Assembly (NCBI GenBank): GCA_963576475.1
Contig: OY754972.1
Location: forward strand, 7,459,427-7,523,426
DNA length: 64,000 nt
Origin: Molanna angustata
Lineage: Eukaryota; Arthropoda; Insecta; Trichoptera; Molannidae
Direction: 5' to 3'
In this document: positions 12,401 through 21,950 of the stretch, piece by piece
How positions within the stretch are numbered: position 1 is the first letter of the stretch
How the letters are laid out: every line of letters starts with the position of its first letter
Translations under genes and position numbers: made by a program
Notes under the pieces: generated by a model
The model's input: the letters and a program-made list of their open reading frames with translations, nothing else
What the model was told of the DNA's origin: nothing
Database searches by the model: none

Positions 12401-12745
12401 TTCCATTTTGGCCTCCTCCATTCGTTCTACGTCAACGGAGTCCAGTACGAAGACGATACCATCGGTGCATCTCGTATAAGACTTCCACAAGGGTCTGAGC
12501 TTTTCTTGGCCTCCAACGTCCCACACTAGGAAGTTGATACCCTTCGCTTTGCCGACGGTCCCCTTGATCTTCTCGCAGTTGAAGCCGATCGTCGGTACCG
12601 TGTTGAGGTACTGGTCAAACTTGAGTCTGTAGAGGGCGGTGGTCTTCCCGGCAGAGTCCAGGCCGAGCATGACCACGTGGAGGGTGCCCTGCGCCGAGGG
12701 CAGAGCGTCGAGCAAGCTGGAGTTCTTGCCCATGTTGGCTCCCAT
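9421..12745 (-). CDS. Arl4: ADP-ribosylation factor-like protein 4 (Arl4), two coding exons
   Basis: This is a small GTPase of the ARF/ARL family; ARL4 proteins act at the plasma membrane and recruit cytohesin-type ARF exchange factors. Coding exons are 12745-12393 and 9706-9421. The donor AG|GTAATA and acceptor TTAAACAG|GA split an Arg codon and join in frame to 212 residues. Visible motifs: Gly2 for N-myristoylation, P-loop GLDSAGKTT (28-36), switch I TVPTIGFN (49-56), [13 protein letters not shown] (75-87), NKQD (135-138), SAK-equivalent CAI (179-181), and a basic tail [14 protein letters not shown] (199-212) typical of ARL4. SYTRCTDGI (89-97) is also diagnostic of ARL4. Residues 158-172 form a loop longer than in the vertebrate proteins. 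The first ATG is chosen because it places Gly at position 2 and matches the MGA start of insect homologues; the next ATG (Met5) is also followed by Gly. The coding exons are far richer in G+C than their surroundings. All key nucleotide-binding residues are intact. Confidence 0.96.
10111..10902 (+). CDS. Reverse transcriptase C-terminal fragment (non-LTR retrotransposon)
   Basis: An uninterrupted 263-codon frame. It begins in the region after the polymerase active site: [14 protein letters not shown] (about 28-41), then the [12 protein letters not shown] motif (67-78) typical of non-LTR reverse transcriptases, the thumb/connection region with SYGILLWG, and the C-terminal [15 protein letters not shown] and [10 protein letters not shown] motifs common to Jockey-like elements. 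The first Met is not a real start; it is simply the first ATG left in the truncated copy. No endonuclease or active-site aspartates remain, so it cannot be autonomous. The lack of stops suggests a fairly recent insertion. Confidence 0.85.
   Translation: MTDFDDVNNTLSKIVDCFNINNLLLNQKKTKCIRFVLPNVKEVGANVVVKNENLELVDNTVFLGMTLDKKLQWGLHISKLSRRLSSAAYAVKKIRLITDVDTARLVYFSYFHSVMSYGILLWGSAADIDTIFVLQKRAVRAIYNMSPRDSLKSKFKEINIMTLPCQYIYENIMYAHKNLKVYKKNYDNHNYNTRSRNKLVVPTTRLHKVNKSFIGQTVRFYNKLPSDVVELSFSKFKNYVKQKLLKKAYYNISEYLEDSKPWE
10898..11282 (+). repeat. Tandemly duplicated LINE 3' UTR, 200-bp period, two units
   Basis: Unit 1 starts at the stop region (GTGAATTTGCTCAAGCGTCA, about 10900) and unit 2 at about 11099 (GTGAATTTACTCAAGCGTCA). 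Both contain CATCAGGACGACTTTAATAT, GCCCATTCACTGCCTTCTG and TGCCAATCGAAACTCTT followed by CCGATTGGCGTCGATTAATT. The CCAATCG/CGATTGG pair makes a hairpin in each unit. Identity is about 95%. Confidence 0.9.
11640..11935. repeat. Low-complexity T-rich ATTT/ATTTAT repeats
   Basis: Imperfect ATTTATTT and ATTCATTT arrays inside the Arl4 intron, beginning with a repeated CCTTCC(A/G)TCCCTAT word. On the minus (gene) strand this is A-rich. No coding content. Confidence 0.7.
11950..12310. repeat. Three tandem units of about 118 bp with AATA tails
   Basis: Three diverged units each contain a GCGCTGAAC-like word (TGCGCTGAACGAA, TGCGCTGAACAAA, TGAGCTGAACAAA), then an A/T-rich part with TTTGTGTGAT or TTGTGTGAGAT, then (AATA)n. 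The wording (GAGCTGAACAAATTACCAAAG, TTCATCGCAATCGG) recalls the 3' ends of RTE-type elements that end in short A/T microsatellites. Superfamily assignment is tentative. Confidence 0.55.
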
Positions 12746-12930
12746 TATTTGATGGGGCTGGTTATCGCATGCGGAGTTGCGGCGCTGGCTTTATCTCAGC
12801 TTCATGGTTGATGAGGGTGTGGTCCACGAGCGGCCGCAGCCCCCCTACCGAGACTCCGAGGAGGGTTTGCACTTGTCCCTTGACCTGCGCAGGGTAGGTT
12901 CCGACGGACAGACAAAGGGCAGCCACATTT
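12746..12930 (-). promoter_or_regulatory. Arl4 5' UTR portion of the first coding exon, with three uATGs
   Basis: On the minus strand a pyrimidine tract TTTTTTTTTCTTCTTTCGCAG ends at 12931, a strong 3' splice site just before the leader. So transcription starts further upstream and at least one non-coding exon exists. The 185-base leader is G+C-rich and contains three ATGs before the Arl4 start. They open frames of 27 codons (12928-12845), four codons (MKLR, from 12805) and two codons (MR, from about 12770). None is in frame with an extended Arl4. Confidence 0.65.
12845..12928 (-). promoter_or_regulatory. Upstream ORF of 27 codons in the Arl4 leader
   Basis: The frame opens with MWLPFVCPSEP and ends in ESR before TAG at 12847-12845, about 100 bases before the Arl4 ATG. 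Its ATG lies two bases inside the exon, so it exists only if splicing uses the predicted acceptor. It could reduce Arl4 translation; no conservation data are available here. Confidence 0.4.
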
Positions 12931-12959
12931 CTGCGAAAGAAGAAAAAAAAACACGTTTA

Positions 12960-13312
12960 ATACTGGGGCATTATTGATTTAAAATAAATAATACTCAGAA
13001 ATGTACAAAATAGTTATTGACAGAATTTTTTATGAATTTGTATCAATGTGTTTTGGTTTTAATTAATTTTGTATGGAGTGATTATTTATTATAAATTCTA
13101 AAACTAAGTACTTTACAGACAGACATAAAAAACACATATTGAAAAAAAAATAACAGTAAATAAAAAATCTTTCCATATAAATCTATAATAAAAAAACGAA
13201 TAAAAAGTCAATAACATATTTTATTTTCTTCCTTCCCTTTAAATTGTATACATATTATTATGCAAACTAGAAAATTAAACATTACAGTTGAGGGTAAGTT
13301 TTAATCATCATT
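12960..13312. other. AT-rich sequence upstream of the Arl4 exon, presumed intron
   Basis: Lies directly upstream (on the gene strand) of the predicted splice acceptor at 12930, hence presumably part of a 5' UTR intron. No other feature is seen. Confidence 0.5.
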
Positions 13313-13475
13313 ATCATTGGCGCTACAGCCCTGTGTGGGCCCTGGCCTCCTCCAGTAGTCCCTGTCCTCCACCGCTCTCCTCCATTTTGCTATTCTGATC
13401 GACCTTATGTCATCTTATGTGTCATCCAGCCATCTTAGCTTGGGCCTGCCTCTACTTATTCTGCTCTCTGGATTT
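13313..13475 (-). pseudogene. Degenerate non-LTR reverse transcriptase C-terminal end
   Basis: Reading the minus strand gives RGRPKLRWLDD followed, after a stop, by RSIRIAKWRRAVEDRDYWRR and then a GCSAND tail. The pattern (GRP.LRW.DD, WR..A.DR..WR) is the C-terminal end of endonuclease/reverse transcriptase proteins of non-LTR elements. Only about 50 codons survive. It lies about 230 bases from a similar fragment in opposite orientation. Confidence 0.65.
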
Positions 13476-13699
13476 TAATAAACTATCCTTATAGTGTTTA
13501 ATAGAATCGAAGATAACATAAATCAGGTAACTATAATCATTGGCCAACCGATGAATTATATTCATTGGTGAGTTATGTACAAATAATATTAAAGTTGGAC
13601 ATCTTACATAGGAATGTTATACTTTGGAGGGTATTCCTTGTTGGATATATGGTAATTATCCTGAAAATCAGATGCAAGGGACTTGTATTTCTGCTTTAT

Positions 13700-14085
13700 A
13701 GCTGAGCATTTGGAGCGATGGATTCGAGCGATCCATGGAAAGATCCATGCTTGGTATAAGCCTAAGAGACAGAATAAGAAATGAGGAAATTAGGAAAAGG
13801 ACCAGAGTAGCGGACGTCATGGATCGCGTAGCTACATTGAAATGGCAATGGGCGGGACATATTGCTAGACAGGAACCCGCAAGATGGACCCCTAAAATAT
13901 TGAGATGGAGACCTTAGGAAAGTAAGAGAGGCGTCGGAAGACCGCAAAAAAGATGGTCTGACGACATAGCCGCTGTGGGGGGTAGAAATTGGCTGCAAGC
14001 AGCAACCGATAGAAGGAAGTGGAAGAATATGGAAGAGGCCTATATCCAGCAGTGGAAGACAGAGGGCTGAAGAAGAAGAAAGAGC
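13700..14085 (+). pseudogene. RTE-type reverse transcriptase C-terminal remnant
   Basis: The frame at 13735-13917 reads ERSMLGISLRDRIRNEEIRK then VADVMDRVATLKWQWAGHIA and RWTPKILRWRP. After one stop the same protein resumes with RGVGRPQKRWSDDI, NWLQAATDRRKWKNMEEAYI and QQWKTEG. These are the closing motifs of RTE-like non-LTR reverse transcriptases (WAGHIAR, GRPQKRW.DDI, EAYIQQW). One premature stop (TAG at about 13915) breaks it and the catalytic domain is missing. Confidence 0.8.
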
Positions 14086-14844
14086 TGAGCATTTATTTTC
14101 GATATTGAGTACATTTTTTCTGTAAGTAAATAATTATACATGTAATATGTATTGAAGGAGCATAAAGAATGTGATGGATAAAGAATGTTTTTTGTTACTT
14201 TGACGAGGTGAAAAAAATCAAGGTGAAGAAACTATGTATTTGGAATGATTATGTTGATGGCAGTTCTCCGAAACTTCGAGATGGAGTTCAAATGATCCAT
14301 GAGTGGATGGATGCTTTATAATAAGTTTCGAGGGGTCCATCGAGAGTCGTTAATATTATTAGGCAGGCACTTTCTATGTAATTCGTTCCGTCACGCAATA
14401 GAAGTCCTGGAATATATACCGAGTGCCAATTACAAAGCAATTTAATATTTCACAGTATACGGCGTGGTAATTCACATGAAAGAATAATATTATATAACGC
14501 GTTAAAAGCTCACTACGACGTTAGTAATTTTATATTGAAACATACGTAATATTATAGTTACAAAGAACGCAGCAAATTTTGTTATTACACAAATGAGGAA
14601 GTTAGATTTTCGTACACCGTAAAAAAGTTTATTTTATTTTAATTCTGGTATTTGGTTCAATATTTTCTACTCCATATACGTATTTCTGATTGATTTGAAT
14701 CAGGAGTAAATTGTAAATATGTTATATCAAATATTCAAGAATAAATAAGTATAGATTTTCAAGCATTAATATTCAAAAATAGGATTGACAAATGGAACCT
14801 TAGTACCTAATAGTAGGTATAAAAGATAGCAACGTCAAAAAACA

Positions 14845-15338
14845 AATCATTTTTATAGGCTGGTTGTTTGATATTTTCTTCCTTATTGAATATAGGCATG
14901 AAAAAGGTAAGTCTGGCACCTGGGAGCGATTACGTTTACCAGTGCGCATCCCCTTTCTATAGATTGGAGATTTTAGTATTATTTGTATCTTTGTAAGTCT
15001 TTTTTGTGCTATTATACCATCCATCTGATTAAACTTGGTGATTTGGTCAAGGCACACTCGGGAAGATTTCTAAAAAAACTCTACTTCTGTTTTTTATATT
15101 CCTTTTGACATATTATTTCAGTAACAGTAAGTACAAATTTCACAAACGGACGGATTTTATAGTTAAAAATAACATAAACGAACAAATTATATTGAAATAA
15201 TGTTAAAATCTGCAATTTTCACTTAAAAAGAGCATGCGCACTGGTAAACGCAACCACTCCCAAGTGCCAGACTTACCTTTTTCATACCTATATTCAATAA
15301 TAAAGAAAATATCAAAAAACCAACCATTAAAAATGATT
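14845..15338. mobile_element. Foldback element with arms of about 115 bp
   Basis: The left arm from 14845 to about 14957 (AATCATTTTTATAGGCTGG... ending near CCAGTGCGCATCC) is matched in reverse complement by about 15225-15338. Shared words include GATATTTTCTT, TATTGAATATAGG, ATGAAAAAGGTAAGTCTGGC and CGTTTACCAGTGCGCAT. Arms are about 85-90% identical. The 270-base centre is AT-rich and non-coding. No target duplication was found. Confidence 0.8.
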
Positions 15339-16740
15339 CAACGAAAACGTTTGATATGTTTTAAGTACATATCTGGAAGGGTGAACTATTCCTAATTAAA
15401 GCTTGATCATAGATTTTCTTGTATTATAATTCAATTGTTTAAATACTTTACACTTCACGTATTGATCTGCTTCATTTAGTAAGCTTAGGTTAGTGTTTGT
15501 GAACCTGAGAAGCCATAACGCGTTTTGGTAAGATTTTTCGTTTTTGGTTTAGGAGCCAAACACGTACTGCACCTACTGCATCGAACTTGGTAGTTGAAAT
15601 GATCGCTCGAAAAATCCGTTTTCACGGATGTGTTTTGCAATCGACAGAGGTCAAAGTCGGGTCGGTGAAGTTTAGAGATTTGATGTGATAATGGTAATTA
15701 CAACAGTCGCAATTAACAAACAGAAACAAAATAACGATTGTTAGATGCAATAACTCACGTCCTTGAGTGCAATTCCAAGAAATAATAATGATAATACGAT
15801 TCGACGTCAAAACAAATTATACAGCCGGAAACATAAATTGAACAATCGAAATAATTGGATTTTACTTAATATATTATTGGATAAAAAAAATCATTTTAAT
15901 AAATACAGATAATTTATAGACTATCCAGAAATAAACACAATTAACTATTTATTAGTTTCTCCGAATAGTCACGAATAACATTATTAAAAAAGTAAATTTC
16001 CACCATAATCAATTATTTATACATTTTAAAGATTTTATGACTTTTGAAAATTTGCAATAACTTTTTTCTCGTGAGTCAGATTTCTAACTTATTGAGCCAC
16101 AAAAGCTGACATTTATACATTATTATTATTTGATAAAGTCATTTTGTCAAGTTATAATATTTTTTTCTTTGTTATTTATTTATATAATTTATGTACAGGT
16201 GAACGAAGGTGGGTTTAAATAAGGCAATTTCTTCCAACCATACCGAGCAACGTGAAGTCTCTAAAGTTAAATTGATACAATAGTATTTGGTAAAAATTAA
16301 ATTGATAAAAAAAACCAGAGAAGTAAGAGAAATAAAATACAAAGAGAAAAAAAGAAGTTAACGGTAGGATATAGAAGGAATTCAGGAACTATTTTACATA
16401 TAAAGTTTTTGTTATGTGATTTTAAATCGATTTTTAAAATTTGGCCTCTAGATAGATACCAATCGTTTCCAGATAGCAATACCTATTATAGACATTAAAA
16501 TAATATAACTTCAATAGCTGTTTTTCTTGGCGAAAGATCCAATATTTGATTATAGATTTGGAAACTCGAAACATAGATATTAATAAAATTGAATGTTATT
16601 TGTTGGGGGCGTTAAGGTCGATAAATAGTGGAGGATGAAACCAGACAAGGAGGGTGGGAAAATCTAAAGACTAGTCCAGAAGGAAAAGATTGTTTCATAA
16701 CAGCCTTATGAGTCGCATTACAGAGTTTACAGTCATTTTA
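15339..16740. other. Intergenic stretch with one LINE-tail fragment near 16.23 kb
   Basis: Mostly unremarkable AT-rich DNA. At about 16222-16245 the words GGCAATTTCTTCCAACCA match the tail of the LINE at 27.5 kb, a short relic. No gene is supported. Confidence 0.5.
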
Positions 16741-16743
16741 GTG

Positions 16744-16985
16744 ATGGAAAAGATAACTCAATGTATGAAAGTGACAGGTGAATTCTGAAACTAATCTTTT
16801 ATTTTATTTTCCATCGATAAATTGACAGGTTAACTAGTGGATCAGCCCTCCCTAGATAAAGTGTCATTAAGCTCAAGAAAATAAATAAAAAAAGATAACT
16901 CAATGTATGAAAGTGACAGTTGCCTGTCACGTGACAACTGTCATCTTTTCTTTGCCATCGCTAAATTGACACGTTAACTAGGGAA
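16744..16985. repeat. Tandem duplication, about 143-bp period, two diverged units
   Basis: AAAAGATAACTCAATGTATG followed by AAAGTGACAG occurs at about 16748 and 16891. CCATCGATAAATTGACAGG and GTTAACTAG occur at about 16811, with a matching CCATCGCTAAATTGACACG at about 16955. The second unit includes an inverted TGACAGTTG/CAACTGTCA hairpin at 16913-16943. Confidence 0.75.
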
Positions 16986-17666
16986 GCTGGTTTGTTTAAG
17001 AAATGACGCACATTCGCGAAAAGTGATTCATGGAGCCCTCTAGAATGACAATCTCGGCACCATGGTGCAACACACACCATATTCATCAAGTGCGAATAAA
17101 AGATCAACGCTTGTGAACTGTCATTGACTTCTAATAATAAATTATACAAATCAAAATAAAAAAAATACCGAAATAATGGAAAATATAACTGCTAAAGTAA
17201 AATATAAAACATTCCAAAAGATTTAAAATAGTGGCGTATTTAAGAAATAACCGCTAAAAGAACCGCTTTCTCTGTTCTACTCGTTAACAGAGATTTTAAT
17301 TACGGTCCGTAATTTTAATTAAAATTTGCTTTAGGTTTGGTTAACTTTTAACAGTAGAATATTTCTGGGGTGTGATATATATTTATATAATATATATACT
17401 TAGGAGGGCATACAAAACTTAACACCCCAATTTGAAAAAAAAAATTTCAAATATGTTTAATAGTGTTTCTAAAAAAATACATTTAGTATTTTCAACAATT
17501 CTCAAGTTTGTTTTTCGATAATTTAAATTACGGATAAACCCTTTTTTACGCACGAGATAGTTACCCTGACTAACACGGAACTTCATAGTGTATTAGGCGG
17601 TTTTAATATATCATGTTTTCAGTCACTAGATTTAGCGTTATATGTCCTCTTAAATGAAATGTATAC

Positions 17667-17772
17667 AAAATATTATTACTTAACTTTTTTCCACTTGATA
17701 AATTAGTTTGACCACTGACGCGTTTCGCTCAAAGAGCATTTACAGAATGAACTCTGTCAACAAACTGGAATT
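17667..17772. mobile_element. Short insert with hammerhead-like core and 14-bp target duplication
   Basis: Flanked by the direct repeat AATGAAATGTATAC at 17653-17666 and 17773-17786. The 106-base insert shares AACTTTTTTCCACT and the core ACCACTGACGCGTTTCGC followed by TCAAAGAGCAT with the foldback element at 52.8 kb. On the minus strand this core reads a GCTC-TTT-GAGC stem-loop followed by GAAAC and GCGTC. Hammerhead ribozymes in Penelope-like elements have such a layout, but the upstream CTGATGA box is degenerate here (CTGTAAA). Confidence 0.55.
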
Positions 17773-17887
17773 AATGAAATGTATACGTTTTTGATTTCAA
17801 AAAAGTTTAAGATTAAATGAAAGTAAATTATAGTAAATAGGAGAAATTTTCTAATTACAGTTAAATGAACAAAATTAAAAATAATAC

Positions 17888-17936
17888 ACATTCATTCATA
17901 CCATCACGGCATATGCCTAAATAAATAAATAAATAA
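17888..17936 (-). repeat. Tail fragment of the 'GGCATATGCCGTGATGG' repeat family
   Basis: Minus-strand ATGCCGTGATGGTATGAATGAA followed by microsatellite sequence matches the 3' ends of the copies at 20.6, 25.0 and 53.27 kb. The other side is a (TAAA)n stretch. Confidence 0.55.
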
Positions 17937-18002
17937 AAACTTTGGAGCCGGGTGAAGCGTAAGAGCAGCAAGGAAATCGAAAATAGAAAACATCTCGCAT
18001 AG

Positions 18003-18145
18003 CTGATTAATGAGGTTCACCACACATTCTGAATGTTATCATTCAGGTGAGACGAGACTGGTGTCATGCTTCCTTTAATAAGTTAATGCTGCACACCACC
18101 ATACATGCACATTGTGGGACATGCCGTGAAGGTATGAACAAATCC
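18003..18145 (+). repeat. Short interspersed repeat, partial copy 1
   Basis: Contains GAGGTTCACCACACATTCTGAATG, GTGAGACGAGACTGGTGT, a CACATTGTGGGACATGCCGTG end and a GAAGGTATGAAC tail. The same ordered words occur at 20.4-20.6, 24.9-25.05, 35.8-36.5 (minus) and 53.0-53.28 kb. Copies end in ATGAATGAA or ATGTATGTA microsatellite, as in retroposed elements that use simple-repeat tails. Confidence 0.65.
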
Positions 18146-18525
18146 CATGAATATTACTGAAACATTCTATGTACCTACGATTATGTAAGCATTGCATTGG
18201 ATAGATTAAGTTTTCTTTGACGAAAAGTCTTTAAAAAGAGTCTTTCTCTACCGCAGGTAGGTACATATTTATATGGTGTAACGTTTCACTTGATGTATTC
18301 ATAGACTGACTAACTAGTGTCTGGCGTTGGTCTAGAGAGCTCCGTCTAAAGATGGCATTCAACTCCAGGTCACACCAGACTAGACATTGTCTGGCTGTTG
18401 ACATCGACTCTGACAAAACACCCACCTTCAGATCCATAGTTCAGTGTTTCGACAGGTTAAAGACACTGCCGCTTCATTTGAGAAAGCTGAATTTATTCGT
18501 ATATTAAATAAATAGGTATACACGT

Positions 18526-19720
18526 TTTACTCCTGACTACCCCAAGGCAATGCAGTGGGGAGTTTTTATGAATTCCAAATTAATTATTGGCGTTACAACA
18601 AAATAAATAAAAAATAATAAGATTGTTGTTCATAATTTCACCCATAGATGGCTGTAGTAAAAATTCCTTATTTTCAAGCGAAAAGAATTTCAGAATTACA
18701 ATATATAGAACTTTCAAAATTGAATTGATAGGGATCTCATTAAAAAGGCATAATTGGTGAACGTTGCGCAAGCGCATAAAAGTGATCACGTAAACCAGCC
18801 GATGACAGGTCATAAGCCCTGTAGGTGCCTTGATTTCCCGGTTCTCCTACAATAAATATTCCAACTTCGTCTCTATTGAGATAATTAAAAATCTGTTAAA
18901 AAATATCTTTGACTCCCGACAGGGAAAAAAAAATCCAATGTTTGCGCATATGCAATAATAAAGAATATCCAAATTAAAAGGCTATTTTTTTATTGGAGAT
19001 TTTCAACTAACTAGTAACATGCTGTGAATGTATTCTGAAAGTTTCATCGCAATGTATCTGTGTGTGTACTATGTGCAATGTACTATAATGTAAATCGAAT
19101 ATTATTTTTTAATTGCATATACGCAAACATTGTTTTTTTTCCCTTTCGGGAGTCAAATGATATTTTTATTGACAAACATTTTTTCAACATCTCAATAGAG
19201 ACGAAGTTGGGATATTGTAGAAGAACCAGGACTGTATGTAGGTACCTCGAGTTCCTGGTTCTTCTACAATATCCCAACTTCGTCTCTATTGAGATGTTGA
19301 AAAAATGTTTGACAATAAAAATACTATAATGTACTATATAAGGCATGTTTATTCCATTTTATCGATTACAGACTAAAGAATTCATTCGATTCTTTTCTGA
19401 TTTTGCAGATTTGTATATCTAATACTCGCTTGGGCCCCATTAGATTTTGAAGGATATCTGAATAGTGTTTCTAATTTTTTTTAACTGTCAAATATTTCAT
19501 AGTGACCCCAAGCTCAGAAAACTTGAAATATGATATATTTATTTTTAAATTGGTAATAAGGTACTTCACTTTCATAAAATGGCATTGCAGAATTTTCGTG
19601 TTTTCATAATAATAAAATATTAACAAAAAAAAAAATGAAACTCATTTCATGAAAATGCTGAAAATTTTCCATACCAAATTTAAAACTTTGTGGAGTGACT
19701 TAGTAGTGAAGAATTTAGCG
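18526..19720. mobile_element. Dispersed repeat, parent-type copy B of foldback family, with nested insert
   Basis: Matches 2380-3480 in order and includes a single loop-plus-arm segment at 18757-18960 (GTGAACGTTGCGCAAGCGC to CCAATGTTTGCGCATATGC). This segment is nearly identical to the right half of the palindrome at 62.94-63.2 kb, but with the loop part in inverse orientation relative to the arm. A separate snapback copy is inserted at 19093-19321. Beyond the insert the body continues with TTTATCGATTA (about 19359) and ends near GGAGTGACTTAGTAG (about 19692). No coding capacity. Confidence 0.65.
19093..19321. mobile_element. Snapback element, 71-bp arms, with 12-bp target duplication
   Basis: Inserted in the copy B repeat with TACTATAATGTA duplicated at 19081-19092 and 19322-19333. 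Arms 19161-19231 and 19253-19323 are complementary over 71 bases with one mismatch; the arm end overlaps the duplicated site by two bases. The arms carry CAATAGAGACGAAGTTGG. The loop is 21 bases and contains GGTACC. Upstream of the left arm is the family head (GCATATACGCAAACATTG and TTTCGGGAGTCAAATGA). Because the two strands encode the same arm, mirrored small frames appear here; they are not genes. Confidence 0.8.
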
Positions 19721-20387
19721 TTGGCCGCAACCAACTCGTTTTATGATGAATCCAGACATATTTTTCCTTTGAAATACTTTACAAAATATATTTATACCGC
19801 CATATTTGTATTTTTTTGTAATTTTCTCCATATTTGAGATGTTTAATGAGGTGTAATGAGGGAGATAGTATTTTAATTCTGCGGCCCGCCTTACGCTTTG
19901 ATTTTCTGAATCTAAACAGTTGTTCCAAAATCTAGACTCTGATCTAGAGATATCAGAATATTATACATATTTAATAAACAAAGAGATTAGTTAATTTCTG
20001 ATAGTTTATCCACAATAGAAAGATTATTTGATAACGCCTTACTAAACAACTCGTCGTGTAGTGAAAAATGTATGGAAGTATACGTATATATATGAACTAA
20101 TAATATTTTGATAAGAATTTCAAACGATATGTTTGAATTATTTATCCTTCTTAAGTAATTTCAAGTTCGAATTCTCGGCTTATTTCATCATGGCTTGCTT
20201 CAAATATAGTATGAACTTATTTCAAGGACATATTCATCATAAGGAATGTCTCCTTATATAACGCTAAGAAAAATCTGTAATAGAACGATGTATGACAGGC
20301 TCAGAAAAGAATGTAAGATGAAGAAAGATGTTATAATTTTTTTTTGTCATAAATAATTTGCTGCTTAAAATAGTGCATCCATTTTTT

Positions 20388-20640
20388 GTCTCTTATTGTT
20401 TGGGAGTGTCCCGTAATCGAAAATGCAACAGGCAACAATAACATCTCACATTGTTCAGCACTGAGGTTTACCACCCATTATGAATGTGGTGTCTTTTTAG
20501 GCGAGACTAGACCAGAGTGTGGGTCTACACGCGTGTGTTGTGCTACCTTGAATACAGTAATGCACACCGCACAACTATCGCTGGTTACCCCACATTGTGG
20601 GATGCGCCGAGATGGTATGAATGAATGGATGAATAATTCG
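20388..20640 (+). repeat. Short interspersed repeat, near full-length copy 2
   Basis: Runs from GTTTGGGAGTGTCCCGTAAT through ATCGAAAATGCAACAGGC, CACCCATTATGAATG and GCGAGACTAG to CCCACATTGTGGGATGCGCC, then a GAATGAATGGATGAA tail. It matches 53.04-53.28 kb along its length at about 80-85%. The internal CCCACATTGTGGG is a perfect short palindrome. The 90-codon open frame across it is accidental. Confidence 0.75.
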
Positions 20641-21141
20641 CCGAGGAACACAATATAAATTTATCAAATGCAATTTGCATATTATGTATGTACAGTGCCT
20701 ACATACCTGCTCATTGAAATGGTATCCAAATTACTTACTGCTATAAAAAATACACATGCAATTTTACAATATATTTTTTTTTACTTTTATTAAAAATTTT
20801 TGCAACCACTTTTCACATCTGTATTATGACATCAAAATAAGCGGTTTTTTATATTAAAATTTGAGATCATTGGATAAAAGCGTACGCTTTGATTTAATTT
20901 TATTCAATCTTAAAACTAAACACAATTTTAAACATTCACAAAATATAAACAAACTACACGCGTCCCCGCTGATAACACGTCTTTGATTAAATAAATCATC
21001 GGAATATCTGATATGAATATATAATTCTCTCTGTTAGCTGATAAGTGACAAATAAGATACGGCAAGGGGCCCTTACAATAATATCATGGAAAAAATTCCA
21101 TATCGATGATTCTTAGAGCGAACCATAGAATTATAATGTAC

Positions 21142-21176
21142 AGAAGCCGCGTGTAGTAAAGAAGCCGCGTGTAGTA
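21142..21176. repeat. Small tandem duplication GAAGCCGCGTGTAGTA
   Basis: The 16-base word GAAGCCGCGTGTAGTA occurs twice, separated by two bases. It is too short to assign to an element. Confidence 0.75.
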
Positions 21177-21584
21177 CAAATTTCGAATTCAAATGTATGC
21201 CAAGTTTTTTTTACATGTGTGTGTGAGGCGGTAGATCGGTTGGTCTACGTATTATGTAGGTGTGCGTATAGGAAGGTGTACGTATACTAGAAATTCGTCT
21301 GTTTCAGCGTAGTTTTAGTTGGCATACATTCATTGCGCTGGCTAGGTATCTGTATCATATATAATCTTAGGAGCGAACAATATGTTTACGATATGTGACA
21401 TCTGCTTTGATTTTCTGTCACCAAAAAAATATGAATCCGTACGTGAAATTATGATAGTTTATGTACGAAAAATTGACAAAGCACGATGATATTAAAGAGG
21501 GACAAATGTAGAATGAAAGTTAACCGCGCCCGCGAGTGTAAGTTGTTCTGAAAAATTCTATTTACAAAACAACTGTTTTTAAAT

Positions 21585-21815
21585 CGAATATTTTTATAGT
21601 AACATATACGCACACATTGTTTTTTTTCTCTGTCGGGAATCAATGATATTTATGACAATTTTGAACATCTCAATTGAGACGAAGATGGAAAATTACAGGA
21701 GATCCAGGAACTCGAGGCATCTACAGGGCTTACGACCTGTCATCGGCTGGTTCATGTTCCATCTTCGTCTCTTATTGAGTTGTTAAAATTTGTCATAAAA
21801 ATACTGTTTTTTTCC
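21585..21815. mobile_element. Snapback element, third family member
   Basis: The head (AATCGAATATTTTTAT, then ACATATACGCACACATTG and CTGTCGGGAATCAA) is followed by the arm with CTCAATTGAGACGAAGATGG. The loop contains GGCATCTACAGGGCTTACGA and CCTGTCATCGGCTGG, and the return arm reads TTCCATCTTCGTCTCTTATT. The arm pairs over roughly 45 bases with a few mismatches. The turn-back point lies in the middle of the loop seen at 63.0 kb, unlike the 19.2-kb copy. Confidence 0.75.
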
Positions 21816-21869
21816 TAGCTACGTAAATATATTGTTTATTGTTTAAAATTCTTTTTATACGTAGGTACT

Positions 21870-21950
21870 TTTATTCTATTTATTTTATTCTATTTATTTA
21901 TTTTTATTCTATTTATTTTTATTTTTTTTACTTTTATTCCTTTTATCACG
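21870..21950. repeat. T-rich simple repeats (TTTATTCTA)n-like
   Basis: Imperfect repeats of TTTTATTCTATTTA and poly-T following the snapback copy. Low complexity only. Confidence 0.75.

Noticed and set aside
12777..12977. 66-codon plus-strand frame opposite the Arl4 leader
   Set aside because: Antisense shadow of the G+C-rich 5' UTR.
17360..17435. Possible TIR pair GGGGTGT/ACACCCC
   Set aside because: Only seven bases pair and no duplication flanks it; compatible with chance in this sequence.
19060..19346. Mirror-image frames on both strands encoding the same peptide (KHFFNISIETKLGYCRRTR)
   Set aside because: Explained by the 71-bp inverted repeat, which codes the same words on both strands.
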